DNA of 34,478 nucleotides from Burkholderiales bacterium (GCA_003577305.1 QEVL01000028.1:1-34478), one strand, 5' to 3'. Positions 1 through 8,958 are shown, numbered from the stretch's first letter. Numbers and translations: made by a program. Notes: generated from the sequence alone by a model not told the origin.

Positions 1-378
1 GGGATGCAGTGCGCACAGGCAGGCCTGGTCCCAGATCGCGTCGAACGCAGCCGCCGGCGTCCAGTCGAGCAGATCGGCCTGGAGCACTTCGGCGGACAGC
101 CCCGCCTGCGCGAGCCGCGCACGCGTGAGTTCGACCGCCGCCGGCGCGTAGTCGACCCCCACCGGGTGCAGCCCGCTCGCGGCGAGCTGCTCCACCTCGT
201 AGCCGGCGCCGCAACCGGGCACCAGCACCCGTGCCCCGGACGCGAGCAGCCCGCTCGCCACCAGCGGTGCGAGCGCGGGATTGACCGCCCCGCGATCCCA
301 GGGCGTGCGCTGCGACTCGAAGCGCTGCTGCCAGAACGCCAGCGTCGGGCCGGCCGGCTGCGCCGCCGATGCGTTCAC
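1..378 (-). CDS. TPMT-type SAM-dependent methyltransferase (N-terminal part, cut by window edge)
   Basis: The 126 visible codons encode the N-terminal part of a class I SAM methyltransferase of the thiopurine methyltransferase type. Seen: an early FWQQRFESQRTPWDRG stretch, typical of the family's first helix, then the SAM-binding loop VLVPGCGAGYE, the acidic GVDYAP strand end and a DLLDW motif. The C-terminal half lies beyond position 1. The start is GTG at 378, which overlaps the TGA of the upstream dehydrogenase (GTGA), so the two are probably translationally coupled. Family members methylate thiols, halides or other small nucleophiles; the substrate cannot be told from this fragment. No ATG occurs near the family N-terminus, which supports the GTG start. 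Confidence 0.75.
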   Translation of the reverse strand, partial: MNASAAQPAGPTLAFWQQRFESQRTPWDRGAVNPALAPLVASGLLASGARVLVPGCGAGYEVEQLAASGLHPVGVDYAPAAVELTRARLAQAGLSAEVLQADLLDWTPAAAFDAIWDQACLCALHP

Positions 379-1229
379 TTGTCGTATCGGTAGAAGCCGC
401 GGCCTGTCTTGCGCCCGAGCAGCCCGGCGTCGACCATCTCGCGCAGCAGCGGGGCCGGCCGGTACTTCGGGTCGTTGAAGCCGCCGTAGAGCACTTCCAT
501 CACGGCCAGCTGCACGTCCAGCCCGATCAGGTCGCACAACGCGAGCGGGCCGATCGGATGGTTGCAACCGAGCTTCATGCCCGCGTCGATCTCCTCGGCG
601 CTCGCCAGGCCCTCCTGCAACGCGAAGATCGCCTCGTTGATCATCGGGCAGAGGATCCGGTTGACCACGAAGCCGGCGCTGTTCTTCACGCCGATCGGAG
701 TCTTGCCCAGCCGCTGCGCCAGTTCGGTGACCGCGGCCACCGTCTCGTCCGAAGTGCGCAGCCCGCGAATCACCTCGACCAGCGCCATCACCGGCACCGG
801 GTTGAAGAAATGCATGCCGACGAACCGCTCCGGCCGATGCGTCGAGGCGGCCAGCCGCGTGATCGAGATCGACGAGGTGTTCGTCGCAACGATCGCCGAC
901 GGCTTCACGATGCCCTCGAGGTTCTTCAGGATCCGCACCTTCAGTTCCTCGTTCTCGGTGGCCGCCTCGATCACCAGGTCGGCCGGGGCGAGGTCTTCGG
1001 GCCGCGTGGTGGCGCGGATCCGCGACAGGATCCCGAGCTTGCGCGCCTCGTCGATCGAGCCCTTCTTCACCAGGCGATCGAGCGAGCCCGACACCGTCTT
1101 CAGCCCGCGCTCGAGCGCGGCCTCGTTCACGTCCTGCATCACTGCGTCGATGCCGGAAGCGGCGCAGGCCTGGGCAATGCCGCTGCCCATCGTGCCGGCG
1201 CCGATGATTCCCACCGTCTGGATGGTCAT
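375..1229 (-). CDS. hbd: 3-hydroxybutyryl-CoA dehydrogenase
   Basis: A 284-residue NAD-dependent 3-hydroxyacyl-CoA dehydrogenase, the normal length of the short-chain HbdA/PaaH family. It oxidises (S)-3-hydroxybutyryl-CoA to acetoacetyl-CoA, or the reverse. Seen: Rossmann motif GIIGAGTMGSG at residues 7-17, ENEELK near 92, NTSS around 117-120 with the conserved Ser, catalytic His140 in GMHFFNP, Glu152, and Asn190 in NSAGFVVNR. The C-terminal 3HCDH domain ends GRKTGRGFYRYDK, the usual terminus. The ATG at 1229 starts right at the Rossmann strand. The stop overlaps the downstream methyltransferase start by 4 bp. It may belong to butyrate/PHB, phenylacetate or fatty-acid turnover; the window does not decide. 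Confidence 0.93.
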   Translation of the reverse strand: MTIQTVGIIGAGTMGSGIAQACAASGIDAVMQDVNEAALERGLKTVSGSLDRLVKKGSIDEARKLGILSRIRATTRPEDLAPADLVIEAATENEELKVRILKNLEGIVKPSAIVATNTSSISITRLAASTHRPERFVGMHFFNPVPVMALVEVIRGLRTSDETVAAVTELAQRLGKTPIGVKNSAGFVVNRILCPMINEAIFALQEGLASAEEIDAGMKLGCNHPIGPLALCDLIGLDVQLAVMEVLYGGFNDPKYRPAPLLREMVDAGLLGRKTGRGFYRYDK

Positions 1230-1263
1230 GGCTGGGGTCCTCGAGACTGCCGCGAAAACCGGC

Positions 1264-1269
1264 ATTCTA
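1264..1269 (-). promoter_or_regulatory. possible -10 element upstream of hbd
   Basis: On the minus strand TAGAAT (5 of 6 matches to TATAAT) lies 35 bases before the hbd ATG, in the 77-base gap after ilvA. No convincing -35 element is visible at 16-18 bases. It suggests that hbd could be transcribed separately from ilvA. Weak evidence. Confidence 0.3.
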
Positions 1270-1306
1270 TCGGTCCGGGAGCCGGCGCCGAGTGCTTCAC
1301 ACCCTC

Positions 1307-2524
1307 TCAGCCCGTGCGGGCCGAAAACCCCGCCGCGGCAAGACGCGCGAGAAGCTGCGCCACGTGGGCCGGGCCGCGCGCCTGGAGGACGATCTCGACC
1401 TCGACGCGTTGCGCGCCGATGCTGCCGAACGCGCGCTCGTGCCGGATCTCCTCGACGTTGGCCCGTTCGTCGGCCAGCAGCGCGGTGACTTGCGCGAGTG
1501 CGCCCGGGACGTCGCGAATGTCGACGTAGAGCCGGGCGAGCCGGCCCGAACGGACCATCCCGCGCTCGATGATCGAGGCGAGCAGCAGCGGATCGATGTT
1601 GCCGCCCGACAGGACCAGGCCGACGCGCCGGCCGCGGAAGTGCGCCGGGTGCCGCAGCAGTGCCGCCAGCGGCACCGCGCCAGCCCCTTCGGCCACGGTC
1701 TTCTCGATCTCGAGCAGCATCAGCACCGCCTGCTCGACGTCGCCTTCGTCGACCAGCAGCATCCTGTCGACGCGCTCGCGGATGACCGGCAGCGTGCGCT
1801 CGCCCAGGCGATCGACCGCGATGCCCTCGGCAATCGAGCCGGCACCCAGCGGATGGTGGCCGCCCTCGATCGCGTCGTGCACCAGCGCGAAGCGCTCCAT
1901 CTGCACGCCGGTCACCCGGATGCCCGGCTTCAGGTGCTTCGCGGCAGTGGCGATCCCGGCAATCATGCCGCCTCCACCGACCGGCACCACCAGGTCGTCG
2001 AGCCCGGGGCAGGCGGTCAGCATCTCGATGCCGATCGTCCCCTGGCCGGCGATGACCGCGTCGTCGTCGAACGGATCGATCATCGTCAGCCCGCGCGCCG
2101 CCGCGAGCGCCAGGCCGTGTTCGCGCGCCTGGTCGAAGCGCTCGCCGTGCAGCACCACCTCGGCGCCGAATTCGCGCGTGCGCTCGATCTTCACCGACGG
2201 AGTGAAGCGCGGCATCACGATCGTCGCCGGCACGCCGAGCCGGCTCGCGTGCCAGGCCACCCCCTGCGCGTGGTTGCCGGCCGAGACCGCGAGCACGCCG
2301 CGCTTGCGCTCGCCCGCACCGAGCAGCGCGAGACGGTTCAGTGCACCGCGCTCCTTGAACGAAGCGGTGAACTGCAGGTTCTCGAACTTCAGGAACACCT
2401 CGGCACCGGTGATCTGCGACAAGGTGCGCGAGTGCAGGCAGGGCGTGTGTTCCACCTGGCCCGCGAGCCGCGCGGCGGCGGCCTCGATGGCGGCGAAGTC
2501 CGGGGGCGCTGTCGGTGCCGCCAC
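1307..2524 (-). CDS. ilvA: threonine dehydratase (threonine ammonia-lyase) with C-terminal ACT domain
   Basis: A 405-residue PLP enzyme converting L-threonine to 2-oxobutanoate and ammonia. Seen: PLP-lysine motif SFKERGA with Lys57, SAGNHAQG at 81-88 and the phosphate-binding glycine loop GGGG at 183-186. SGGNID near 306 is followed by an ACT-type regulatory domain at about 330-400. The single ACT domain and about 400 residues match the shorter IlvA/TdcB-like group rather than the 500-residue E. coli IlvA with two ACT-like units. It begins with GTG immediately after the TAG of the upstream SH3 gene (zero spacing), with GGGG seven bases before the start, so it probably depends on that upstream gene's transcript. 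It could act on serine as well as threonine. Confidence 0.9.
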   Translation of the reverse strand: MAAPTAPPDFAAIEAAAARLAGQVEHTPCLHSRTLSQITGAEVFLKFENLQFTASFKERGALNRLALLGAGERKRGVLAVSAGNHAQGVAWHASRLGVPATIVMPRFTPSVKIERTREFGAEVVLHGERFDQAREHGLALAAARGLTMIDPFDDDAVIAGQGTIGIEMLTACPGLDDLVVPVGGGGMIAGIATAAKHLKPGIRVTGVQMERFALVHDAIEGGHHPLGAGSIAEGIAVDRLGERTLPVIRERVDRMLLVDEGDVEQAVLMLLEIEKTVAEGAGAVPLAALLRHPAHFRGRRVGLVLSGGNIDPLLLASIIERGMVRSGRLARLYVDIRDVPGALAQVTALLADERANVEEIRHERAFGSIGAQRVEVEIVLQARGPAHVAQLLARLAAAGFSARTG

Positions 2525-2986
2525 CTACCAGCCCCAGGTCAGGCGCCGCGCGATCCAGCCCACCTGGCCGCTGTCGCTGCGAATGCGGATCCAGTCGGCG
2601 CGACGCGCCAGGGTGCGCAGCACTTCGCCGTAGCCGGCCTTGCCGACGATGCGGCTGCGCAGGTCCGGTGCGCTGCGGATGTTGGCAACCTTCGTCTTCA
2701 CGACCACGTGCGGCGTCTTGCCGGTGAGCGAACGGTGGACCCAGCCTTCGTCGCTCTCGAAGTCTCGCACCCGCAGCCACTGGCCCTTGCGCGCGAGCAC
2801 CTCGAGCGGGTAGCCGCGTCCGAGGATCCAGGTGACCTCGTGCGAAGTGCCGGGGCCGGAGCGCAGGTTGACCTCGGGGCGCGCGATGCTGACCATTTCG
2901 CGAGCCTGGGCGGCCTGCACGAACAGAAGCGACAGCAGCGCGAGAATGAAGGTCGCGAAGGCTGGCAATCGTCGGGTCCCGGTCAT
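2525..2986 (-). CDS. secreted protein with two bacterial SH3 (SH3b) domains
   Basis: 153 residues with a clear signal peptide (residues 1 to about 28: basic MTGTRR, hydrophobic core, cleavage after AAQA). Two SH3b repeats follow. The first is at about 33-88 and contains NLRSGPGTSHEV and WLRVRDFESDEGWVHRS; the second is at about 93-152 and contains NIRSAPDLRSRIV and WIRIRSDSGQVGWI. Such proteins sit in the periplasm or on the envelope, and SH3b domains often bind peptidoglycan peptides; no catalytic domain is present. The ATG at 2986 is preceded by a GGGAGATGGG ribosome-binding region. It is followed without a gap by ilvA, an association with no obvious functional reason. Confidence 0.82.
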   Translation of the reverse strand: MTGTRRLPAFATFILALLSLLFVQAAQAREMVSIARPEVNLRSGPGTSHEVTWILGRGYPLEVLARKGQWLRVRDFESDEGWVHRSLTGKTPHVVVKTKVANIRSAPDLRSRIVGKAGYGEVLRTLARRADWIRIRSDSGQVGWIARRLTWGW

Positions 2987-3048
2987 CCCATCTCCCTGCA
3001 GAGCGGTGAAGTGGCCGGCCCGGCCCCTGGCCGGGTCGGGTCGGGTCG

Positions 3049-3054
3049 ATTCTA
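3049..3054 (-). promoter_or_regulatory. possible -10 element upstream of the SH3b-ilvA pair
   Basis: TAGAAT on the minus strand, 63 bases before the SH3b gene start, matches the -10 consensus at 5 of 6 positions. It is next to a short GGGTC triple repeat (3033-3047, plus strand). No good -35 is seen. Confidence 0.25.
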
Positions 3055-3120
3055 GTGCGCACTCGCGGCAAGGGTCGGCGGCGCCGCCCGCCGCGCGCAG
3101 CGTGCGCGCTCACTGCCCGT

Positions 3121-4110
3121 TCACGCGACGAGCGCAGGCTCCTGCATCGCAGCGACCTGTTCGCGCAGCTCGAGCACCCGGTCCTGCCAGTAGCGCTGCG
3201 TGCCGAACCACGGGAACGCCGCCGGAAATGCCGGGTCGTCCCAGCGCCGCGCGATCCAGGCCGAGTAGTGGATCAGCCGCAGCGTGCGCAGCGGCTCGAT
3301 CAATTGCAGCTCGCGCCGGTCGAGATCGGCGAAGTCCTCGTAGCCGGCGAGCACGTCGGAGAGCTGCCGCGTCATCGACGCGCGATCGCCCGACAGCAGC
3401 ATCCAGAGGTCCTGCACCGCCGGCCCGTTGCGCGCGTCGTCGAAGTCGACGAAGTGAGGACCATCGTCGGTCCAGAGCACGTTGCCCGCGTGGCAGTCGC
3501 CATGCAGCTTCTGGATGCGCAGCTCGCCCACGCGATCGAAGGCCTTGCGGATCGCCTCGAGTGCCTGGTCGACGATGCCGGTCCAGGCGGCGAGCAGGTC
3601 CGCGGGGATGCGATCGTGCGCGAGCAGCCAGTCGCGCGGCTCGCGCCCGAAGGTGTCGACGTCGAGCGCCGGGCGCTCGGCGAAACGCCCCACCGCGCCC
3701 ACCGCGTGGATGCGGCCGATGAAGCGGCCGATGCGCTCGAGCGTGTCGGGGTCGTCGAGTTCGGGCGCGCGTCCGCCGCGGCGCGGATAGACCGCGAAAC
3801 GGTAGCCTTCGAACGCGGCCAGCGTGCGGCCCGGCTCGCCCAGTGCGATCGGCGCGACCACCGGCATCTCGCGCCCTGCCAGGTCGGCGACGAACGCGTG
3901 CTCCTCGAGGATCTGCCGGTCGCTCCATCGACCCGGTCGATAGAACTTCGCGACCACCGTGCGGCCGTCCTCGAGGCTCGCCTGGTAGACGCGGTTCTCG
4001 TAGCTGTTCAGCGCGATGAAGCGGCCGTCGCCGCGCAGCCCGACCGACTCGAGCGCATCGAGCATGCGGTCGGGAGTGAGCCGTGCGTAGGGGGCTTCGG
4101 GCGTCGTCAT
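3121..4110 (-). CDS. srkA: stress response kinase A (SrkA/YihE/RdoA family Ser/Thr kinase)
   Basis: A 329-residue cytoplasmic kinase of the aminoglycoside-phosphotransferase-like fold. SrkA in E. coli counteracts stress-induced death downstream of Cpx control. Seen: NSYENRVYQ, a SrkA hallmark that forms the nucleotide-binding loop; Lys55 in VVAKFYRPGRWS; catalytic loop HGDCHAGN at 203-210; metal-binding VDFDDARNGP with Asp222; and C-terminal RTLRLIHYSAWIARRW, also typical. The ATG at 4110 gives the usual MTTPEAPYARLTPD start; frames further upstream (GTG 4164, ATG 4125) would add low-complexity Arg residues and lack a better ribosome-binding site. Diverges from ald. A cpxRA pair lies about 19 kb away in the same window. 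Confidence 0.92.
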   Translation of the reverse strand: MTTPEAPYARLTPDRMLDALESVGLRGDGRFIALNSYENRVYQASLEDGRTVVAKFYRPGRWSDRQILEEHAFVADLAGREMPVVAPIALGEPGRTLAAFEGYRFAVYPRRGGRAPELDDPDTLERIGRFIGRIHAVGAVGRFAERPALDVDTFGREPRDWLLAHDRIPADLLAAWTGIVDQALEAIRKAFDRVGELRIQKLHGDCHAGNVLWTDDGPHFVDFDDARNGPAVQDLWMLLSGDRASMTRQLSDVLAGYEDFADLDRRELQLIEPLRTLRLIHYSAWIARRWDDPAFPAAFPWFGTQRYWQDRVLELREQVAAMQEPALVA

Positions 4111-4158
4111 CGGCGGATTCCACATGGCGCCCGCGCGCGCCGAACGCCGCCGGCGATT

Positions 4159-4186
4159 TTGCACGAACGCCGCAGTGCCCTACGAT
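4159..4186 (+). promoter_or_regulatory. probable sigma70-type promoter of ald
   Basis: TTGCAC (4159-4164) and TACGAT (4181-4186) are separated by 16 bases and lie 57 bases before the ald ATG. Both hexamers keep the key positions TTG and TA...T. This also lies just upstream of the divergent srkA gene. Confidence 0.5.
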
Positions 4187-4242
4187 TCTGCCGGAGCGCG
4201 TCTGCCCGCGTCGGGCACCGACGAGCCGCGCGGGAGCGAGCG

Positions 4243-5364
4243 ATGAAGGTAGGAGTTCCGAAGGAGACCAAGGTCCACGAGTACCGGGTGGGCCTGACGC
4301 CGGAATCGGTGCGCGAATACGTGCACCGCGGCCACGAGGTGCTGGTGCAGACGCAGGCGGGGGCGGCGATCGGCGCCGACGACGACGCCTACCGGCACGC
4401 CGGCGCGACCGTGCTCGCCGATGCGCGCGCGGTGTACGACGCCGCCGAACTGATCGTCAAGGTGAAGGAGCCGCAACCGGCCGAAGTCGCGATGCTGCGG
4501 CCGCGGCACCTGCTGTTCGCCTACCTGCACCTCGCGCCCGATCCGCAGCTGGCCCGCGGCCTGCTCGAATCGGGCTGCACAGCGATCGCCTACGAGACGG
4601 TGGCCGAGAGCGACGGCACGCTGCCGTTGCTCGCGCCGATGAGCGAGGTCGCCGGACGCCTGTCGATCACGATCGCCGGCCAGCTGCTGATGCGCGACGC
4701 CGGCGGTCCCGGGCTGCTGCTGGGCGGCGTCACCGGCGTCACGCCGGCGCGCGTGCTGGTGCTCGGCGCGGGCGTGGTGGGCGTGCAGGCGGTGCGCATG
4801 GCCGCGGGCGCAGGCGCCGAGGTGAGCGTGGTCGATCGCTCGCTCGCGAAACTGCGCGCGATCGACGCGCAGCTGCCCGGTCGCATCCGCACGCGGCCGT
4901 CCACGCGCGCCGCGATCGAGGAGGAGATCGCCGCCGCCGACGTGGTGATCGGCGCGGTGCTGGTCGCTGGCGCGAGCACGCCGCGCCTGGTCACGCGCGC
5001 GATGCTGCGCACGATGAAGCCGCGCTCGGTGATGGTCGACGTCTCGATCGACCAGGGCGGCTGCTTCGAGACCTCGCGCCCGACCACGCACGCCGACCCG
5101 ACCTACGAGGTCGACGGCATCGTCCACTACTGCGTCGCGAACATGCCGGGCGCGGTGCCGCGCACCTCGAGCCACGCGCTGAACCTGGCGACGCTGCCCT
5201 ACGGGCTCGCGCTGGCCGATCACGGAATCGACGCGCTGCGCGCCGACCCGACGCTGCGCGCCGGCCTGAACCTGCGCGCCGGGCGGATCACCCACCCGAT
5301 GGTGGCGCAGGCGCTCGGCTTCGAGTCGGTCGATCCCGCGATCGCGCTGTCGCAGGCGGCCTGA
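4243..5364 (+). CDS. ald: alanine dehydrogenase
   Basis: 373 residues, the normal Ald length. It catalyses reversible NAD-dependent deamination of L-alanine to pyruvate and ammonia in the cytoplasm. Seen: [20 protein letters not shown], the family start with Arg15; substrate lysine in KVKEPQP (Lys75); His96 in LHLAPD; and NAD-binding [19 protein letters not shown] near 180. The C-terminal signature [19 protein letters not shown] and [14 protein letters not shown] region are also present. A GGGAG sequence precedes the ATG at suitable distance. Single gene: divergent from srkA and convergent with fixX. It can supply ammonia and pyruvate from alanine or assimilate ammonia; regulation is not evident. 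Confidence 0.95.
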   Translation: MKVGVPKETKVHEYRVGLTPESVREYVHRGHEVLVQTQAGAAIGADDDAYRHAGATVLADARAVYDAAELIVKVKEPQPAEVAMLRPRHLLFAYLHLAPDPQLARGLLESGCTAIAYETVAESDGTLPLLAPMSEVAGRLSITIAGQLLMRDAGGPGLLLGGVTGVTPARVLVLGAGVVGVQAVRMAAGAGAEVSVVDRSLAKLRAIDAQLPGRIRTRPSTRAAIEEEIAAADVVIGAVLVAGASTPRLVTRAMLRTMKPRSVMVDVSIDQGGCFETSRPTTHADPTYEVDGIVHYCVANMPGAVPRTSSHALNLATLPYGLALADHGIDALRADPTLRAGLNLRAGRITHPMVAQALGFESVDPAIALSQAA

Positions 5365-5376
5365 CCCGGCGCTTGC

Positions 5377-5391
5377 GGCCGCGCCGCGGCC
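5377..5391. terminator. candidate hairpin between convergent ald and fixX
   Basis: A 6-bp perfect stem (GGCCGC/GCGGCC) with a 3-base loop fills the 28-base gap between two convergent stop codons. There is no T tract on either strand, so intrinsic termination is doubtful. Confidence 0.3.
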
Positions 5392-5392
5392 T

Positions 5393-5683
5393 TCAGCCGA
5401 ACTTGTACAGCACCCCGTAGCCGCCGCGCGGGTACGACCACTCGACGTTGTCGTGCTCGCTGCACAGCAGCCGGCAGGTGCCACACTCGAGGCAGCCGTC
5501 GGTGGACAGGATCACGCTGCCGTCCTCGGCCTTCGTGTAGCAGCCGGCCGGACAGCACCAGGTGCACGAGGGCGTCTCGCACCGGTCGCGGCAGATCTCC
5601 GGCGCCCTGATCGCGATGTGCGCGCGACCCTCGTCGACCCGGTAGCGGTTCTCGAACAGCTTCTCTTCGACCTTGACCGTCAT
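5393..5683 (-). CDS. fixX: FixX ferredoxin-like protein
   Basis: 96 residues, the expected FixX size. It is the ferredoxin-like subunit that accepts electrons together with the FixC flavoprotein. Seen: cysteine cluster CRDRCETPSCTWCCPAGCY at about 31-49 and a classic CLECGTCRLLC at about 64-74 for a 4Fe-4S cluster, then the conserved ending WSYPRGGYGVLYKFG. The ATG overlaps the fixC stop as ATGA, giving translational coupling. It is the last gene of the leftward fixABCX operon. Confidence 0.95.
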   Translation of the reverse strand: MTVKVEEKLFENRYRVDEGRAHIAIRAPEICRDRCETPSCTWCCPAGCYTKAEDGSVILSTDGCLECGTCRLLCSEHDNVEWSYPRGGYGVLYKFG

Positions 5684-6978
5684 CGCAATGCCCTCATCAG
5701 CTTGATCGCGTCGCCGAACAGGCCGAAGCGCGAGCGCCTGGCCACGAAGTCGCGCTTGATCTCTTTTTCCTTGGTGAGCTTGTCGACGCCGTCGACCTTC
5801 AGCATCGTGTGCGCGGCGCGCGTGAGCAGCTCCGGGTAGGTGGTGAGGAACTGCCGGTTGCCGTGCAGGATCTCGGGCACGTCGCGGTATTTCTTCAGGT
5901 CTTTCATCACGAAACTCTGTTCGAGCGCTCTGCGGTAGCTCTTCAGGTTCGCCGCGGTGTAGTCCCTGCCCTTGTCGCGCAGGCCGATGATCGTCTCGGC
6001 CGCCATCCTTCCGGTGGTCATCGCCAGGTTCGAGCCTTCGCGGTGCACCGAATTGACGAAGCCGCCCGAGTCGCCGCAGATCAGCCAGCCGTCGCCGTGC
6101 ACCGTCGGGATCGCGTTGTAGCCGCCCTCGGGAATCAGGTGCGCGGAGTATTCCTTGACCTCCGATCCGGCGATCAGCGGCCTGACCGACGGATGGCTCT
6201 TCAGCTCCTCGAGCAGCTGGTAGGGGCTCACGCCGCTCGCCTTGAAGTCTTCGACCATGCAGCCGATGCCGAGCGAGATCGATTCCCTGTTCGTGTACAG
6301 GAACCCGGTGCCGACCATGCCCTTCGTGATCTTGCCGAGCATCTCGACCACGACCCCGTCGTTGCCCGAGATGTTGAAGCGCTCCTCGATCGTGTGTCTG
6401 GGCAGGAAGTGCATCTCCTTCACGGCGAGCGCGACGTCCTGCGCCTTCACCCGCGGCCTGAGGCCCGCTTTCGTCGCGACCAGCGAGTTCACGCCGTCGG
6501 CGAGCACCACCACGTCGGCGAACACGTCGCCCCTGGCGCGGTCGGTGCGCACGCCCACCACCCGCTCGCCCTTCTTCAGCAGGTCGACCACGGTGGTCTC
6601 GCAGATCAGCAGCACGCCGGCGTCCTGCGCCTTGCCCGAGAGCCACTTGTCCATGTTGGCGCGGATCACCGTGTAGCGGGTCGGCTGCTCGTCGGCGTCG
6701 ACCGTGCCGCGGAAATGCGAGCCCACGTGCGAGCGCTCGTCCATCAGCCACATCCGCTGCTCGAGCACCGCGCGCTCGAACGGCGCCTGGCGCCGGCAGT
6801 TCGGGATCACCGCCTCGAGCGCGTCGGCGTACATGATCGCGCCCTGCACGTTCTTCGAGCCCGGATACTCGCCGCGTTCGAGCTGCAGCACTTTCATGCC
6901 GGCCTTCGCCATCAGGTAGGCGGCGGTGTTGCCCGAAGGCCCCGCGCCCACCACGATCGCGTCGAATTTTTCGGCCAT
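5680..6978 (-). CDS. fixC: FixC, electron-transfer flavoprotein:quinone oxidoreductase-type flavoprotein
   Basis: 432 residues, normal FixC length. It is an FAD protein that takes electrons from the FixAB flavoprotein and passes them to quinone with FixX. Seen: N-terminal FAD-binding AIVVGAGPSGNTAAYLMAKAG at about 7-27, GSKNVQG and a middle VVLADGVNS, and the GWLICGDSGGFVNSVHREGSNLAMTTG segment typical of ETF-QO/FixC proteins. The ATG at 6978 is directly preceded by GAGGAGAAGGAG, which decides the start. It lies 16 bases after fixB and overlaps fixX by 4 bp. Confidence 0.95.
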   Translation of the reverse strand: MAEKFDAIVVGAGPSGNTAAYLMAKAGMKVLQLERGEYPGSKNVQGAIMYADALEAVIPNCRRQAPFERAVLEQRMWLMDERSHVGSHFRGTVDADEQPTRYTVIRANMDKWLSGKAQDAGVLLICETTVVDLLKKGERVVGVRTDRARGDVFADVVVLADGVNSLVATKAGLRPRVKAQDVALAVKEMHFLPRHTIEERFNISGNDGVVVEMLGKITKGMVGTGFLYTNRESISLGIGCMVEDFKASGVSPYQLLEELKSHPSVRPLIAGSEVKEYSAHLIPEGGYNAIPTVHGDGWLICGDSGGFVNSVHREGSNLAMTTGRMAAETIIGLRDKGRDYTAANLKSYRRALEQSFVMKDLKKYRDVPEILHGNRQFLTTYPELLTRAAHTMLKVDGVDKLTKEKEIKRDFVARRSRFGLFGDAIKLMRALR

Positions 6979-6994
6979 CGCTCGCTCCTTCTCC

Positions 6995-8086
6995 TCAGGC
7001 GGCCACGCGGCGACCGAGCCGTTCGCGCAGCGCCTCGGTGAGCGCCGGCAGGATCTGCAGCGCGTCGCCGACCACCGCATAGGTGGCGAAATCCATGATC
7101 GGCGCGTTCGGGTCGCTGTTGATCGCGATGATCACGTCGGCACCCTCCACGCCGACCCGATGCTGGATCGCCCCGGAGATCCCGGCGGCGATGTACAGCT
7201 TCGGGCGGATCGTCTTGCCGGTCTGGCCGATCTGGCGGTCCGCACCCACCCAGCCGGCCTGCGCCACCGGCCGCGAGCCGCCGTATTCGCCGCCGAGCAG
7301 CTCGGCCAGTTCGCGCACCAGCCGGAAGTTCTCGGGCTTGCCCAGGCCCCGGCCGCCCGCGACGACGACGTCGGCGTAGGCCAGCTGCGCCTTGTCGGCG
7401 TCGGCGTCCGGGATGTAGGAGAGGATCTTGGTGACCACGTCGTCTTCGGCGAGCGCGACCTGCTCCTCGATCACCCGCCCGGTGCGCTGCGGATCGCGCT
7501 TCGGCATCGCCATCACGCGCGGGCGTATCGTGGCCATCTGGGGCCGGTATTCGAGCGTGTGGATCGTGCACAGCAGCGTGCCGCCGAATGTGGGCCGGGT
7601 GGCGGCGAGGCTGCGCGTCTCGTCGTCGATGCGCAGTTCGGTGCAGTCGGCAGTGAGCCCCGTGCCCAGCGTGGTGGCCACCGCGCCCGCGAGGTCGCGC
7701 CCCAGCGTGGTTGCCCCGAGCAGCAGGATCTCGGGCTTGTTGCGCTCGACCAGCTCGGTGAGTGCCCGGGTATACGGGTCGGTGCGATAGTGCGCGAGCA
7801 CCGGGTCGCGCACCACGTGCACTGCATCGGCGCCGTGGCGCAATGCCTCGTCGCAGGCCTGCGCGGTCGCCGCGTCGTCGGGACCCATGACCACGCCCGA
7901 CAGCGGCACGCCGAGGTGATCGGCGAGCTTGCGCCCTTCGCCGAGCAGCTCCCAGGACACCGGATGCACGCGACCGCGCTCGAGTTCGACGTAGACCCAC
8001 ACCCCGCGCCAGGCACCGAGGTCGGCGCCGCCGGCGCGTCGCGCAGCGGCGGCCGAAGGCGCCGCGGCCTGATCGTCGCCGCTCAT
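6995..8086 (-). CDS. fixB: FixB, electron transfer flavoprotein alpha subunit
   Basis: 363 residues. It is the alpha subunit of the FixAB electron-transfer flavoprotein. Seen: an ETF alpha/beta N-terminal domain starting at [23 protein letters not shown] (residue about 29), and the C-terminal FAD domain with [37 protein letters not shown] and [20 protein letters not shown]. The first 28 residues ([20 protein letters not shown]...) are a low-complexity Ala-rich extension compared with the family core. The ATG overlaps the fixA stop as ATGA. Confidence 0.95.
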   Translation of the reverse strand: MSGDDQAAAPSAAAARRAGGADLGAWRGVWVYVELERGRVHPVSWELLGEGRKLADHLGVPLSGVVMGPDDAATAQACDEALRHGADAVHVVRDPVLAHYRTDPYTRALTELVERNKPEILLLGATTLGRDLAGAVATTLGTGLTADCTELRIDDETRSLAATRPTFGGTLLCTIHTLEYRPQMATIRPRVMAMPKRDPQRTGRVIEEQVALAEDDVVTKILSYIPDADADKAQLAYADVVVAGGRGLGKPENFRLVRELAELLGGEYGGSRPVAQAGWVGADRQIGQTGKTIRPKLYIAAGISGAIQHRVGVEGADVIIAINSDPNAPIMDFATYAVVGDALQILPALTEALRERLGRRVAA

Positions 8087-8925
8087 CGGTCGATCTCCTC
8101 TTCGATCTGCGGATGCTTCGCGAACAGCTTCGCCAGCAGCGCGTCGACCGCCTCGCGCGCCGGCTTGTCGCGCGCGTCGATCACCTCGGCCTTGTTGGCG
8201 CGCGGCGGCGGGGCGAACACCTTCTTGACGACGGTGGGCGAACCCTTGAGCCCGCAGCGCGCGACCTCGCCGATGCCGGCGGCCTTGTGGTCCCACTCGA
8301 TCGGCTGGCAGCGCGCCGCGCGGAACATCGCGTCCATGTCGGCGAAGCGGATCGTGTTGGCGCCCTCCATCATCGTGACCAGGCAGGGCAGCTTCGTCTT
8401 CAGCACCTGCACCCCGCCCTCGGCGCGCCGGTGCACCACGATCTCGCGCGCCTCGGGGTCGAGGTGCTCGATGCGCGAGACGTAGGTGAGTTGCTGCAGT
8501 CCGAGCCGGCGCGCGACGCCCGGACCCACCTGCGCGGTGTCGCCATCGATCGTCTGCTTGCCGCAGAACACCATGTCGACCGGCTGGCCGGCGCCGATCG
8601 TGCGGATCGCCGACGACAGCGCATACGAGGTCGCGAGCGTGTCGGAACCGGCGAAGACCCGGTCGGTGATCAGGATCGCGTCGTCGGCGCCGAACGAAAC
8701 GCACTTCTTCAGCGCCTCGGCGGCCATCTTCGGGCCCATGCTGAGCACGGTGATGCGCGCGCCGAAGCGATCCTTGATGCGCAGCGCCTCCTCGAGCGAG
8801 ACCAGGTCGTACGGATTGACGACCGCCGGCACGCCCTGGCGCATGATGGTGTTGGTGACGGGGTGGACCCGTATCTGGCTCGAATCGGGCACCTGCTTGA
8901 CGCAGACGACGATGTGCATGACCAT
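8083..8925 (-). CDS. fixA: FixA, electron transfer flavoprotein beta subunit
   Basis: 280 residues, normal for FixA. It is the beta subunit of the electron-transfer flavoprotein; in FixABCX systems the complex oxidises NADH and bifurcates electrons to quinone and to ferredoxin/flavodoxin. Seen: [20 protein letters not shown] start, [37 protein letters not shown] and [17 protein letters not shown], all ETF-beta family blocks. The ATG at 8925 has GGAG seven bases upstream; the ATG at 8919 is the alternative. First gene of the operon; the leader contains an FNR-type box and a large dyad. No nif gene is in the window, so the partner pathway is unknown. Confidence 0.94.
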   Translation of the reverse strand: MVMHIVVCVKQVPDSSQIRVHPVTNTIMRQGVPAVVNPYDLVSLEEALRIKDRFGARITVLSMGPKMAAEALKKCVSFGADDAILITDRVFAGSDTLATSYALSSAIRTIGAGQPVDMVFCGKQTIDGDTAQVGPGVARRLGLQQLTYVSRIEHLDPEAREIVVHRRAEGGVQVLKTKLPCLVTMMEGANTIRFADMDAMFRAARCQPIEWDHKAAGIGEVARCGLKGSPTVVKKVFAPPPRANKAEVIDARDKPAREAVDALLAKLFAKHPQIEEEIDR

Positions 8926-8936
8926 GCCGCGACTCC

Positions 8937-8958
8937 GGTATTTCGGTACCGTTTTACC
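8937..8958. promoter_or_regulatory. 22-bp operator-like dyad in the fixA leader
   Basis: Two 11-base arms, GGTATTTCGGT and ACCGTTTTACC, meet at a central GGTACC; 8 of 11 positions pair and the mismatches are only A/T. It lies between a CATAAT -10-like hexamer (8959-8964, minus strand) and the fixA ribosome-binding GGAG. Size and position suggest a repressor operator, for example TetR type. The regulator is not in the window. Confidence 0.45.

Noticed and set aside
3033..3047. Triple GGGTC direct repeat
   Set aside because: Only three units in GC-rich DNA next to a gene start; too short to call a functional or variable repeat.
375..3113. One very long minus-strand frame running through hbd, ilvA and the SH3 gene
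   Set aside because: Only its end (375-1229) is hbd. The rest is Arg/Ala/Gly-rich shadow of ilvA and the SH3b gene, whose own frames carry clear motifs.
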